Source: Faecalibacterium taiwanense (lineage in GTDB: Bacteria > Bacillota > Clostridia > Oscillospirales > Ruminococcaceae). From it: a stretch of 64,000 nt of DNA. The position numbers and the translations under genes are program-made. The notes beneath the pieces were generated by a model that saw nothing but the letters and a program-made list of their open reading frames with translations, had not been told where the DNA came from and ran no database searches. The DNA lies in the NCBI RefSeq assembly GCF_036632915.2, contig NZ_CP155552.1, forward strand, positions 1,674,001 through 1,738,000, given 5' to 3'. Below, piece by piece: positions 1 through 9,101 of this stretch. Numbering within the stretch: position 1 is the stretch's first letter; each line of letters starts with the position of its first letter.

Positions 1-2629
1 CTGCCCGGCGGTTCAGTTCATTGCCATGCATCCGCTTGCAGAAATCGTACAGGCTGGTGTAAGGCTTCTTCTGCCGCCCCTTCACCACATTCTCGATCAG
101 GTTGCGGCCCACATTTTTGACCGCATTCAGGCCAAAGCGGATCTGACCGCTTCCATCCGCCGTGAAGCCGCCGTTGGAAACATTCACATCCGGCGGCAGC
201 ACCTTGATGCCAAGGCGGGCACACTCGCCGGAATATTCAATGACCTTATCCGTGTTATCCAGCACACTGGTCAGCAAAGCCGCCATGAACTCACTGGGAT
301 AATGGCACTTGAGGTAGGCCGTCTGGAATGCCACATAGGCATAGCAGGCCGCATGGCTCTTATTGAACGCATATGAAGCGAAACTGGACATTTCATCGTA
401 GATCTCATTGGCCACTTTCTCAGAGATGCCGTTTGCCACACAGCCGGGACATTCGTTGCCGGGATCGGTGCAGCCGTACACAAAGTGCTCCCGCTCGGCC
501 TCCATGACGGCATGTTTCTTTTTGCTCATGGCACGGCGGACATTGTCTGCCTGACCAAAAGAAAAACCTGCCAGCTCCCGGAAGATCTGCATGACCTGCT
601 CCTGATAGACGATGCAGCCATTGGTCACATCCAGAATGTGGGCCAGCTGTGGGGTCTTATAGCTGATTTTGTCCGGCTCGTGGCGGTTGCGCAGGTAGGT
701 GGGGATCGAATCCATGGGGCCGGGACGGTACAGGCTGATCAGAGCGATAATGTCTTCTAGGTTCTGCGGCTGCAGGCCCACAAGCACCTGCTTCATGCCG
801 GAAGATTCCAGCTGGAACACACCCTCGGTGTCTCCCTGCCCCAGCATCCTGTAGGTGTCCGGGTCGTCGTAATCCAGCTTCTGGATGGAGAACTCCGGGT
901 GGTGCTTCTGCACAGCAGTTTCCGCGTCATGAATGACGGTCAGCGTGCGCAGGCCCAGAAAGTCCATCTTCAAAAGGCCAAGTTCTTCGATCTCGGTCAT
1001 GTTGAACTGGGTCACAGGCAGGCCGTCGTTGGTGGCCAGCGGCAGATAGTAGTCCGTAGGCTCCGGGGTAATGACGACACCCGCCGCATGGGTGGAAGCA
1101 TGGCGGGGCATGCCCTCCACCTTCAAGGCCGTGTCGATCAGCTCTGTGACCTGCGGGTCGGTATCGTACATCCGCTTAAGTTCCGGCGATACCTCCAACG
1201 CACGCTTCAGCGTCATTTTCAGCTCCATGGGCACCTGCTTTGCCACAACATCTACCTGCTGATACGGAATGCCCATCACGCGGCCCACATCGCGGATGGC
1301 GTTGCGGGCGGCCATGGTGCCAAAGGTGACGATTTGAGCCACATGGTCTGCACCATATTTCCGGTTGACGTAATCGATCACTTCCTGACGGCGCTCGTAG
1401 CAGAAGTCCACATCAAAATCTGGCATACTGACGCGCTCCGGGTTCAGGAAGCGCTCAAAGATCAGGTTATAACGGATGGGGTCGATATCCGTGATGCCCA
1501 CGCTGTAAGCCGCAATGCTGCCTGCGCCGGAGCCACGGCCCGGGCCTACCGGGATACCCTGACTCTTGGCGTAGTTCACGTAGTCCCACACGATAAGATA
1601 GTAGTTCGTGTAGCCCATCTTTTTGACCACGCCGATCTCGTATTCCAGACGGTCTTTGTTGGCCTGCGGAACATTGGGGCCGTAGCGGCGCTCCAGACCT
1701 TCCCAGCAGAGCTTTTCAAAAAACGCCTGATTATCCATACCGTTCGGCGCTTTGTAATATGGAATTTTAGTATGTCCAAAATCAAAATCAAAGTTACACT
1801 GTTCGGCAATTTTGGCGGTATTCTCGCAGGCTTCCGGCACCATGGAGAACAGCTCGTACATTTCGTCTGTCGTTTTGACATAGAACTCGTCGGTCTGGAA
1901 CTCCATTTTATCCGCATCCTGAATGGTCTTTCCGGTCTGGATGCAGAGCAGGATGCCCTGCATTTTGGCATCCTCCTTGCGCAGATAGTGGGAGTCGTTG
2001 GTGGCTGCCATGGGAATGCCGGTCTCCCGTGCAAGCTTGATGAGCTGCGGCAGCACAGTATTATCCTCTTCCAGACCATGGTCCTGAAGCTCGATATAAT
2101 AGTTTTCCTCGCCGAAGAGGTCTCGATACCACAGCGCTGCTGCTTTGGCGCGCTCATAATCGCCCGCCAGAATGGCCTGTGGAACTTCGCCTGCCAAACA
2201 GGCCGACAGACAGATCAGACCTTCGTGATATTTTTCCAGCAGTTCCTTATCAATGCGGGGCTTGGAATAAAAGCCCTCCACAAAGGCGGCCGACACCATT
2301 TTGATCAGGTTTTTGTAGCCGGTCTCATTTTTGCACAGCAGGATCAGGTGGTTGTTGCCGTCGATCTTATTTACCTTGTCAAAGCGGGTGCGGGTGGCCA
2401 CATACACCTCACAGCCGATGATGGGCTTGATGCCAGCCTTTTTTGCAGCCTTATAAAACTGCACGCAGCCGTACATCACGCCGTGGTCGGTGCAGGCAAT
2501 GGCGGTCTGTCCGCACTCTTTTACGCGATCCATCAGCTGGTCAATGCGGCAGGCACCATCCAGCAAGCTGTACTCTGTGTGGATGTGCAGATGGACAAAA
2601 GGCCGGGTATTGGCTAATGCTTCGCTCAT
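1..2629 (-). CDS. dnaE: DNA polymerase III alpha subunit DnaE (3' end outside window)
   Basis: Replicative DNA polymerase of the DnaE type. About 876 N-terminal codons are visible and the frame is open to the left edge, so the C-terminus is missing. The PHP domain begins with HLHIHTEYSLLDG near residue 13, and the polymerase core shows the acidic PDFDVDF motif near residue 400 and GPGRGSGAGS before it. The start is an ATG at 2629 with an AGGAGG ribosome binding site. It overlaps the stop of the upstream whiA by an ATGA, so translation is probably coupled. DnaE rather than PolC is indicated by the N-terminal PHP domain with no exonuclease insertion in the visible part. Placement after hprK-murB-rapZ-whiA is common in Clostridia. 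Confidence 0.97.
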   Translation of the reverse strand, partial: MSEALANTRPFVHLHIHTEYSLLDGACRIDQLMDRVKECGQTAIACTDHGVMYGCVQFYKAAKKAGIKPIIGCEVYVATRTRFDKVNKIDGNNHLILLCKNETGYKNLIKMVSAAFVEGFYSKPRIDKELLEKYHEGLICLSACLAGEVPQAILAGDYERAKAAALWYRDLFGEENYYIELQDHGLEEDNTVLPQLIKLARETGIPMAATNDSHYLRKEDAKMQGILLCIQTGKTIQDADKMEFQTDEFYVKTTDEMYELFSMVPEACENTAKIAEQCNFDFDFGHTKIPYYKAPNGMDNQAFFEKLCWEGLERRYGPNVPQANKDRLEYEIGVVKKMGYTNYYLIVWDYVNYAKSQGIPVGPGRGSGAGSIAAYSVGITDIDPIRYNLIFERFLNPERVSMPDFDVDFCYERRQEVIDYVNRKYGADHVAQIVTFGTMAARNAIRDVGRVMGIPYQQVDVVAKQVPMELKMTLKRALEVSPELKRMYDTDPQVTELIDTALKVEGMPRHASTHAAGVVITPEPTDYYLPLATNDGLPVTQFNMTEIEELGLLKMDFLGLRTLTVIHDAETAVQKHHPEFSIQKLDYDDPDTYRMLGQGDTEGVFQLESSGMKQVLVGLQPQNLEDIIALISLYRPGPMDSIPTYLRNRHEPDKISYKTPQLAHILDVTNGCIVYQEQVMQIFRELAGFSFGQADNVRRAMSKKKHAVMEAEREHFVYGCTDPGNECPGCVANGISEKVANEIYDEMSSFASYAFNKSHAACYAYVAFQTAYLKCHYPSEFMAALLTSVLDNTDKVIEYSGECARLGIKVLPPDVNVSNGGFTADGSGQIRFGLNAVKNVGRNLIENVVKGRQKKPYTSLYDFCKRMHGNELNRRA

Positions 2630-3555
2630 GCTTTTGCCTCCTGTTCCAGATTCTGCCGCAGATTTTCGGCCAATGCCTCCAGCTTCTTCATCCGGTGCGA
2701 CAGGCCGGATTTGCTCACGGGTGGCTCAAAGCAGCCGCACAGCGCTGTGAGCGAAAGATCCGGGTACTGCATCCGCTTGGCAGCGGCCTCCTGCAGTACC
2801 TCCGGCAGAGTGCTAAGGGCATCCTGCTCTTCCAGAAAGCGGATGGCCTTCAGCGTCTGCGCATTGGCACGGGCCGTTTTGCCAAGGTTTGCCGTATCAC
2901 AGTTGGTCTGTCGGTTGGTCTGGTTGCGCACCTGTTTGAAGGCTTTTTGTGCATGCATTTCCTCTGCAGCGTTTCCAGCGCCCATAAAGCTGAGCAGACG
3001 TTCCACATTGGCCCCGGTCTTGACGTAGATCAGGTTCACGCCGTTGCGGCGGGTGCGGTGCGGTGCAAACTCATGCTCTGCCAGCAGCGCTTCAAAGTCC
3101 CGTGCCAGATTGGTGCGGGAGGTAAGAAATTCCAGATTATATTCTTTCTGCGGATCAATGACCGTTCCACTGCACAAAAAAGCTGCGCCAATGTACGCAC
3201 TGACGCAGGTCTGACAGCGGATAAGGCGGGGATCGATCTGCAGGCTGGTCTCGCTGCCCGTGGTGCCGAACAGCTCGTGCACCCGGGCCACCTGCTCCGG
3301 TGCGCGGATGTTGAATTCATACAGCACGCCGCTGGGCCGCTGCTTGTGCAGGATCTCGCCCTGCACGCCGCAGCGTGCGAACAGCTGCTGGGCAGCCTGC
3401 ACCGTCTCCTGCTGCTCGGTTTGCACCACCAGACCCTTTGCATCAAAATATTTGGCAAAGCACGCAATGCCATAAGCTGCCGCACGCACACAGCAATCCT
3501 TCTGGATACTGCGCTGCGCGATCTCCTCCCGCGCGCGGGATGCAAAACTACTCAT
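2626..3555 (-). CDS. whiA: WhiA, sporulation/cell-division regulator homologue
   Basis: About 309 residues, the usual size for WhiA, a protein that joins a degenerate LAGLIDADG homing-endonuclease fold to a C-terminal helix-turn-helix. In Bacillus it affects division and chromosome segregation; in Streptomyces it is a sporulation regulator. The C-terminal part carries the conserved LSLTALCG and SKSGLSHRMKKLEALA helix-turn-helix region. The frame extends upstream, but the ATG at 3555 (MSSFASRAREE) matches the family N-terminus and has a GAGGAA site; an alternative ATG at 3585 overlaps the end of rapZ and has no clear site. It lies 16 bases after rapZ and overlaps dnaE by ATGA. Confidence 0.93.
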   Translation of the reverse strand: MSSFASRAREEIAQRSIQKDCCVRAAAYGIACFAKYFDAKGLVVQTEQQETVQAAQQLFARCGVQGEILHKQRPSGVLYEFNIRAPEQVARVHELFGTTGSETSLQIDPRLIRCQTCVSAYIGAAFLCSGTVIDPQKEYNLEFLTSRTNLARDFEALLAEHEFAPHRTRRNGVNLIYVKTGANVERLLSFMGAGNAAEEMHAQKAFKQVRNQTNRQTNCDTANLGKTARANAQTLKAIRFLEEQDALSTLPEVLQEAAAKRMQYPDLSLTALCGCFEPPVSKSGLSHRMKKLEALAENLRQNLEQEAKA

Positions 3556-3571
3556 ACTTCCTCGAATTCTG

Positions 3572-4435
3572 TCAGCGTTTGACATCACGGTGCTGCACGC
3601 CCGGCTCGTAGCCGAGTTGCGTGCAATACTCCGCGATCTTACGCGCAAATGTAATAGAACGGTGCTTGCCGCCGGTACATCCCACCGCAATGGTCAGCTG
3701 GCTTTTGCCCTCCTTGACGTACAGCGGCAGTGCATACTGCAAAAAGTTCTCATACCGCTTGAGCAGTTCCTGCGCTTCCGGGTGGCTCATGACAAAATCC
3801 ACCACATCCTGATCAAGGCCGGTCTTATGCTTGAGTTCCGGCACGTAGAAGGGATTGGGCAGGCAGCGCACATCCAGCACAAGGTCTGCCTCCGGCGGGA
3901 TGCCGAATTTGAATCCAAAGGACATCACGGTCAGGCGCATGGCGCCCTTGGCTCCGCCATTTTTTGCAAAAAGATCGCAGATGCGTTCTTTGTTTTGTGC
4001 TGTAGAAAGCAGGGCGGTATTGATGACGTAATCTGCACGCTCCTGCAAAGGCTTCAATATTTTGCGTTCCTTTGCAAAGGCCTCCCGGGTGGAAATGCCC
4101 TCGGCAATGCTGATGGGGTGGCGGCGGCGGGTCTCGCTGTAGCGGCGCATGAGTACATCGTCCGGGGCATCCAGAAATAGAATTTTATAATCCACACCCT
4201 GCTCATCCAGCTTGTCGAGCGCACGCTCGATCTCTTCGCTGGTGCGGCAGCCGCGCACATCCATGGAAAGAGCCACCCGCTCCAGCTGGCTGTCGCCTGC
4301 TTCCGAGAATGCAGTGATGCTGGGCAGCAGTCCGGCCGGAACATTATCTATACAGAAAAAACCGATATCTTCCAGCGCATTCATAGCCACCGACTTGCCT
4401 GCACCGGAAAGTCCGCTGACGATCAACAGCTCCAT
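3572..4435 (-). CDS. rapZ: RapZ/YvcJ-family nucleotide-binding protein
   Basis: P-loop protein of about 287 residues. The N-terminal Walker A is GLSGAGKS within the first 15 residues, and the C-terminal part carries VGCTGGKHRS, the signature of the family. In E. coli RapZ controls the small RNA GlmZ; in Firmicutes YvcJ binds nucleotides and its role is less clear, so only the family can be stated. The chosen start is the ATG at 4435, which gives the typical N-terminus MELLIVSGLSG. The nearest purine-rich site (GGAG) lies about 14 bases upstream, which is long. The hprK-murB-rapZ-whiA order is a conserved Clostridia cluster. Confidence 0.93.
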   Translation of the reverse strand: MELLIVSGLSGAGKSVAMNALEDIGFFCIDNVPAGLLPSITAFSEAGDSQLERVALSMDVRGCRTSEEIERALDKLDEQGVDYKILFLDAPDDVLMRRYSETRRRHPISIAEGISTREAFAKERKILKPLQERADYVINTALLSTAQNKERICDLFAKNGGAKGAMRLTVMSFGFKFGIPPEADLVLDVRCLPNPFYVPELKHKTGLDQDVVDFVMSHPEAQELLKRYENFLQYALPLYVKEGKSQLTIAVGCTGGKHRSITFARKIAEYCTQLGYEPGVQHRDVKR

Positions 4436-4469
4436 AATCTGATCTACCGCTCCTTTTTTGCTTTTTCCG

Positions 4470-5366
4470 TTATCGGACGACCCGGATCTCTTTTTCAAGG
4501 TCGTAGCCCGTCTTTTCCTTTACGATGGCGCGCACCTCGTCACAGAGTGCCAGCACATCAGCACAGGTAGCGCCGCCAAGGTTTACCACAAAGCCGCAGT
4601 GCTTATCGCTGACGGCTGCGCCGCCGTGGCGGTAGCCGCGCAGGCCGCACTGGTCGATCAGCGCAGCCGCAAAAGCACCCGCCGGGCGCTTGAAGGTGCT
4701 GCCGGCGCTGGGCTTATCCAGCGGCTGCTTTTCCACACGCTTGGCCATCAATTCATCCATTTTTGCACGGATGTCCGCTGCGTTTCCGGGCTGCAGATGG
4801 AACTGTGCCGAGAGGATGCAGCCGCTGTTCTCTTCAAAAATGCTGTGGCGATAGCGGAGATCCAGCTCTGCGGCAGGCACTTCTCTGACCTCGCCTTCTG
4901 CCGCCAGATACCGCACTGTGGTGAGCACGTCCTTCATCTCGCCGCCGTAGGCACCCGCATTCATATACACTGCGCCGCCCACCGTGCCGGGGATGCCGTA
5001 GGCAAATTCCAGCCCGGACAAGCCATGCTTCAGTGCCGCCTTACACAGTGCCGCAAGGCGGACACCTGCGCCTGCGGTCAGGACTGTATCTTCCACCGCG
5101 ATCTCTGCGTCCAGTGCCGAAACATCGATCACCACGCCGGAAAAGCCTTCGTCCGCAAACAGGATGTTGCTGCCGTTGCCCAGCAGGTAATAGCGGACAG
5201 CCTGCTCCTTGCAAAGCGCAACTGCACTGCAGAGCTGCTGCTCGTTTTCCGGCATGACAAACAGCTGTGCCGGGCCTCCGATTTTAAAGGTACAGTGCGC
5301 CGCAAGCGGTTCATTCTCCCTGAACGGGATCGCCGCTGCCTGCAGTTTCTGCTTGAATCGTTCCAT
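4470..5366 (-). CDS. murB: UDP-N-acetylenolpyruvoylglucosamine reductase MurB
   Basis: FAD- and NADPH-dependent enzyme that reduces UDP-GlcNAc-enolpyruvate to UDP-MurNAc in cytoplasmic peptidoglycan precursor synthesis. The 298-residue protein has the FAD-binding LGNGSNIL segment, GIPGTVGGAVYMNAGAYGGE, and PSAGSTFKRP, which holds the catalytic serine of type II MurB enzymes (the common Gram-positive type). The ATG at 5366 has an AGGAG site 9 bases upstream. It sits between hprK (28-base gap) and rapZ, consistent with one transcript from the hprK promoter. Confidence 0.97.
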   Translation of the reverse strand: MERFKQKLQAAAIPFRENEPLAAHCTFKIGGPAQLFVMPENEQQLCSAVALCKEQAVRYYLLGNGSNILFADEGFSGVVIDVSALDAEIAVEDTVLTAGAGVRLAALCKAALKHGLSGLEFAYGIPGTVGGAVYMNAGAYGGEMKDVLTTVRYLAAEGEVREVPAAELDLRYRHSIFEENSGCILSAQFHLQPGNAADIRAKMDELMAKRVEKQPLDKPSAGSTFKRPAGAFAAALIDQCGLRGYRHGGAAVSDKHCGFVVNLGGATCADVLALCDEVRAIVKEKTGYDLEKEIRVVR

Positions 5367-5394
5367 GATAACTTGCTCCTTTTGCGGTGTGGGA

Positions 5395-6330
5395 TCAATC
5401 CATTTTATCGTCCAGACCCAGACGGATCAGCAGTTCACGCGCTGCGTTGTAACCCATCTTCTTCTGGCGGTTGTTGATGGCTGCAGTTTCCAGCACGACA
5501 GCCAGATTGCGGCCCGGTGAGACCGGAATACTGGTGCTGGGAATGCTGACGCCAAGAATGTCGTAGTATTCGTTTTCCAGACCGGTGCGCTGGTAGTTCT
5601 TAGTGGGGTCCCATGCTTCCAGCTGAACCACAAGGTCAAGGCTTTCGCTCAGTTTGACCGCGCCCACGCCGTACACACGGGCCACATTGATGATGCCAAT
5701 GCCGCGCAGCTCAATGAAGTGGCGGATATTCTCCGGGGCAGTACCCATGATCTGGCGGTTGGACACCTTGCGCAGCTCCACCGCATCATCTGCCACAAGG
5801 CGGTGGCCGCGCTTGACCAGCTCGATGGCAAGCTCGCTTTTGCCAATGCCGCTGTCGCCCAGGATCAGGATGCCTTCGCCGTACACTTCCACCAGCACAC
5901 CATGGCGGGTGATACGCGGTGCCAGTTCCAGATTCAGCACACTGATCAGGCTGCCCATCAGAGTGCAGGTGGTCTCATTGGAGCGCAGCAGTGCAACACC
6001 ATGCTTCTGGGCCAGCTCCTGCATCTCCGGGAAAGGAGTCAGTTCTTCGCTGCGGCAGACGATAACAGCCGGCGGCTGCTGACGGAACAGCTGATCCAGC
6101 GCCTCGTAGCGTTTTTCCGGTGAAAGGCCGGACAGAAAGTTCATCTCGGCCAGACCCATGATCTGCAGACGCAGCTTATCAAAATAATCATAATAGCCCG
6201 CCAGAAACAGACCCGGGCGGTTCACTTCGGCGATCTCCACACAGATCTGATCCAGTTCCTTCGGCGTATAGACAACTTCCATACTGACACGGTCGGTCAG
6301 CGTTTTGAGCGAGACATTGAATGTGCCCAT
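5395..6330 (-). CDS. hprK: HPr kinase/phosphorylase
   Basis: Bifunctional enzyme that phosphorylates and dephosphorylates Ser46 of HPr, the central switch of carbon catabolite repression in Firmicutes. The 311 residues include a P-loop GDSGIGKS near residue 155 and the family signature ELRGIGIINV near residue 205. The ATG at 6330 follows an AGGAGG site. It is the first gene of the minus-strand operon hprK-murB-rapZ-whiA-dnaE, with a well-formed promoter upstream at 6406-6434. Confidence 0.97.
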   Translation of the reverse strand: MGTFNVSLKTLTDRVSMEVVYTPKELDQICVEIAEVNRPGLFLAGYYDYFDKLRLQIMGLAEMNFLSGLSPEKRYEALDQLFRQQPPAVIVCRSEELTPFPEMQELAQKHGVALLRSNETTCTLMGSLISVLNLELAPRITRHGVLVEVYGEGILILGDSGIGKSELAIELVKRGHRLVADDAVELRKVSNRQIMGTAPENIRHFIELRGIGIINVARVYGVGAVKLSESLDLVVQLEAWDPTKNYQRTGLENEYYDILGVSIPSTSIPVSPGRNLAVVLETAAINNRQKKMGYNAARELLIRLGLDDKMD

Positions 6331-6405
6331 TCTTGTTCCTCCTGTGCTCCCTTTTGCTGCACAGCCCTGCCTGCTGTCAGGTACCGTGCAGGATTCCTTC
6401 TTATT

Positions 6406-6434
6406 ATTATAATAGAACGATCGGTAAAAAACAA
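6406..6434 (-). promoter_or_regulatory. Sigma-A type promoter of the hprK operon
   Basis: On the minus strand, TTGTTT (6429-6434) and a perfect TATAAT (6406-6411) are separated by 17 bases, about 75 bases upstream of the hprK start codon. The rest of the 297-base divergent region to 6628 holds the regulatory region of the opposite gene. Confidence 0.75.
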
Positions 6435-6501
6435 TATTGTGCGGGCGGCTTTTTCGCAGCCCGGCAAGAATGCACGCAGCAGCGCAGCCATGTACTGATT
6501 T

Positions 6502-6573
6502 TTTACATTTTTCTTACCTTTACACGGATTTTACATTCCCTCGATTTTGGATTTTACATTGCATCTGTATACT
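6502..6573 (+). promoter_or_regulatory. Candidate PhoP-box repeats and -10 of the phosphate operon
   Basis: TTTACA occurs at 6502, 6519, 6530 and 6553, with a degenerate CTTACC at 6513. Two of the intervals are 11 bases (6502 to 6513, 6519 to 6530) and 6530 to 6553 is 23, close to two turns. This resembles the direct TT(A/T/C)A(C/T)A repeats bound by Bacillus PhoP. A TATACT -10 follows at 6568-6573 without a good -35, as expected for an activator-dependent promoter. The operon downstream encodes a phosphate transporter and a PhoB/PhoR-like pair. Binding is inferred. Confidence 0.5.
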
Positions 6574-6627
6574 CAAAATCAGGAGAAACACATCAAAAAC
6601 ACGTCAAACAAAAGTGAGGAAATCTTT

Positions 6628-8415
6628 ATGACCATCTTCAATGTCTTTTCCCTGCTTGGAGGTCTTGCCCTGTTCCTGTTCGGCATGGACATCATGGGCA
6701 AAGCACTGGAAAAGCAGGCCGGCGGCCAGCTGCAGAAGATCCTGAGCAAGCTGACTGACAACCCCCTTAAAGGCTTTTTCCTTGGCCTGTGCGTCACCGC
6801 TGTGATCCAAAGTTCCAGCGCTACCACGGTCATGGTGGTCGGCTTTGTCAACAGCGGCATCATGGAGCTGCATCAGGCCATCGGCGTGATCATGGGCAGC
6901 AATGTGGGCACCACTGTCACCAGCTGGATCCTGAGCCTTTCCGGCCTGCAGGGCGACAGCCTCCTCATCAATCTGCTCAAACCCACTTCTTTCAGTCCTT
7001 TGCTTGCATTTATCGGCATTTTGCTGTATATGTGTAAGAGTGAGAAGAAAAAAGGCGTGGGTACCATCCTCATCGGCTTTGCCGTGCTGATGACTGGCAT
7101 GACCACCATGTCTAACGCCGTCCTGCCCCTGCAGAACGAGGCATGGTTCACCAGCCTGTTCACCCGCTTTTCCAACCCCCTTCTGGGCGTTCTGGTGGGT
7201 GCCCTTGTTACCGGCATCATCCAGAGCTCCAGCGCCAGCGTGGGTATTCTGCAGGCGCTGAGCGCCACCGGCGTGATCACCTACGGCAGTGCCATTCCCA
7301 TTATCATGGGTCAGAACATCGGCACCTGCGTTACCGCGTTGATCTCCTCTGTGGGTGCCAACAAGAATGCACGCCGTGCTGCCATGGTCCATCTGTACTT
7401 CAACATCATCGGTGTGACCATCTTCCTTGTCGGCTTTTACGGCCTGAATACGGTCTGCCACTTTGTTTTTGTGAACACCACCATCGAGGCATGGGGCATC
7501 GCTGTGGTGCACTCGGTGTTCAATATCGTGGCAACGCTGGTGCTGCTGCCCTTTGCAAACCTGCTGGAAAAACTGGCCATCCTCACCATTCCGGATTCGC
7601 CGGAAAAGGAAAGCTTTGCGCTGCTGGATGACCGCCTGCTGAACACCCCTGCCGTGGCCGTAGAACGTGCACGCTCTGCAACTGCTGAAATGGCAGAGCT
7701 TGCCCGTGTGGGCGTGATGCAGGCCATGAGCCTGACCCATGAGTGGAACGATACACTTGCGCAGAAGGTCCGCGAGGAAGAGACGCAGGTAGACCGTTAC
7801 GAGGACGCTCTCGGCACCTATCTCGTCAAGCTTTCCAGCCGTGAGCTGAACCATGCCGACAGCCAGAGCGTAAATACCCTGCTGCACACCATCAGCGATT
7901 TTGAGCGCATCAGCGACCATTCCGTAAACCTGATGGAATCTGCCGAGGAGATGCACACCAAAGAAATCCAGTTCTCGCAGGATGCCCGCGACGAGCTGCA
8001 GGTGCTGGAGGATGCGGTGCAGGATATTCTGAACCGCACCACTGATGCTTTCCGCAAGGGTGATCTGCATCTTGCCAGCAAGGTGGAACCGCTGGAAGCC
8101 GTGGTCAACGAGCTGGTACGTGCCATCAAGGCCCACCACATTGCCCGCCTGCAGGCCGGCAGCTGCTCCATTGAATATGGCTTTGTGCTGGACGACCTGC
8201 TGACCAACTATGAGCGTGTGTGCGACCACTGCAGCAACGTAGCCGTTGCACAGATCGAGGTTGCACAGGACAGCTTTGATACCCACGCATACCTCAACGA
8301 GCTGCGTCACGGCAATGACACCAAGGAAAGTGAGGAATTCCATCGCCGTCTTGACCGTTACCGTGAACGCTATCTCTTCCCTGAAAATCAATCTGCGGAG
8401 GATTTTGACAAATGA
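6628..8415 (+). CDS. Na+/phosphate cotransporter (NptA/YjbB type) with PhoU domain
   Basis: Integral membrane transporter of about 595 residues. The first half has the two inverted-repeat signatures QSSSATT (about residue 60) and QSSSAS (about residue 198), each preceded by glycine-rich membrane helices; these are diagnostic of the Na/Pi cotransporter family. From about residue 350 the protein is soluble and helical, resembling PhoU. The ATG at 6628 has a GAGGA site; an upstream in-frame ATG at 6547 would add an unlikely polar tail and lies inside the promoter. The gene overlaps the response regulator by ATGA, tying phosphate transport to phosphate signalling. Some family members export rather than import Pi, so direction is not settled. 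Confidence 0.92.
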   Translation: MTIFNVFSLLGGLALFLFGMDIMGKALEKQAGGQLQKILSKLTDNPLKGFFLGLCVTAVIQSSSATTVMVVGFVNSGIMELHQAIGVIMGSNVGTTVTSWILSLSGLQGDSLLINLLKPTSFSPLLAFIGILLYMCKSEKKKGVGTILIGFAVLMTGMTTMSNAVLPLQNEAWFTSLFTRFSNPLLGVLVGALVTGIIQSSSASVGILQALSATGVITYGSAIPIIMGQNIGTCVTALISSVGANKNARRAAMVHLYFNIIGVTIFLVGFYGLNTVCHFVFVNTTIEAWGIAVVHSVFNIVATLVLLPFANLLEKLAILTIPDSPEKESFALLDDRLLNTPAVAVERARSATAEMAELARVGVMQAMSLTHEWNDTLAQKVREEETQVDRYEDALGTYLVKLSSRELNHADSQSVNTLLHTISDFERISDHSVNLMESAEEMHTKEIQFSQDARDELQVLEDAVQDILNRTTDAFRKGDLHLASKVEPLEAVVNELVRAIKAHHIARLQAGSCSIEYGFVLDDLLTNYERVCDHCSNVAVAQIEVAQDSFDTHAYLNELRHGNDTKESEEFHRRLDRYRERYLFPENQSAEDFDK

Positions 8416-9101
8416 TCTATATTGTTGAAGACGATGCCGCCATCCGGGAGCTGGAACAGTATGCCCTGCAGTCCAGCGGATACGAAGTGACCAGCTTTGA
8501 AAGCTCTGAGCCGTTCTGGCAGGCCATGCACGCTGCAGAGCCGGAACTGGTGATCTTAGACGTGATGCTGCCCGGTGAGGACGGTTTTTCCATCCTGAAA
8601 AAGCTGCGCAACACCCCTTCCCTGCGCAGGCTGCCCATCATTATGGTCACGGCTAAGTCCAGCGAGCTGGACACCGTGCGCGGGCTGGACTGCGGTGCCG
8701 ATGATTACATCTCAAAGCCTTTTGGCATCATGGAATTTTTGAGCCGGGTGCGCGCCGCCTTGCGCCGCTCGGCTCCGGAAGCACGTCCCAACGTACTCAG
8801 CTTTCACGAGATCCTGCTGGACAATGCCCGTCACAACGTGACTGTGAGCGGAACGCCGGTGGAGCTGACCTACAAGGAGTACAGTCTGCTGCGTTTGCTG
8901 CTGGAAAACACCAATCTGGTGGTGACACGCGAGACCATTCTGCAGGTGGTGTGGGGCACCGACATTTCGGTGGAGAGCCGCACTGTAGATATGCATATCC
9001 GCACCCTGCGCAAAAAGCTGGGGGATGCCGGCAAATACATCTGCACTGTGCGCAAGGTGGGTTACAAGCTGACCGATGAAGAGGAGGCCGGTGAAGAATG
9101 A
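8412..9101 (+). CDS. PhoB/OmpR-family response regulator
   Basis: Receiver domain with acidic pocket EDD at residues 6-8, phospho-acceptor Asp50 in LVILDVMLPG, and the conserved Lys in SKPFG near residue 102. A C-terminal winged helix follows, with YKEYSLL and VRKVGYKL typical of the OmpR/PhoB family. The 229-residue length is normal. It overlaps the transporter upstream and the sensor kinase downstream, each by ATGA, so all three are probably made from one mRNA. The most economical role is phosphate-starvation control, possibly including its own operon through the TTTACA repeats at 6502-6558. Confidence 0.93.
   Translation: MIYIVEDDAAIRELEQYALQSSGYEVTSFESSEPFWQAMHAAEPELVILDVMLPGEDGFSILKKLRNTPSLRRLPIIMVTAKSSELDTVRGLDCGADDYISKPFGIMEFLSRVRAALRRSAPEARPNVLSFHEILLDNARHNVTVSGTPVELTYKEYSLLRLLLENTNLVVTRETILQVVWGTDISVESRTVDMHIRTLRKKLGDAGKYICTVRKVGYKLTDEEEAGEE

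Noticed and set aside
6547..6627. Upstream ATG for the Na/Pi transporter
   Set aside because: It would place coding sequence over the TTTACA repeats and -10 box, adds a polar tail before the first helix, and lacks a ribosome binding site.
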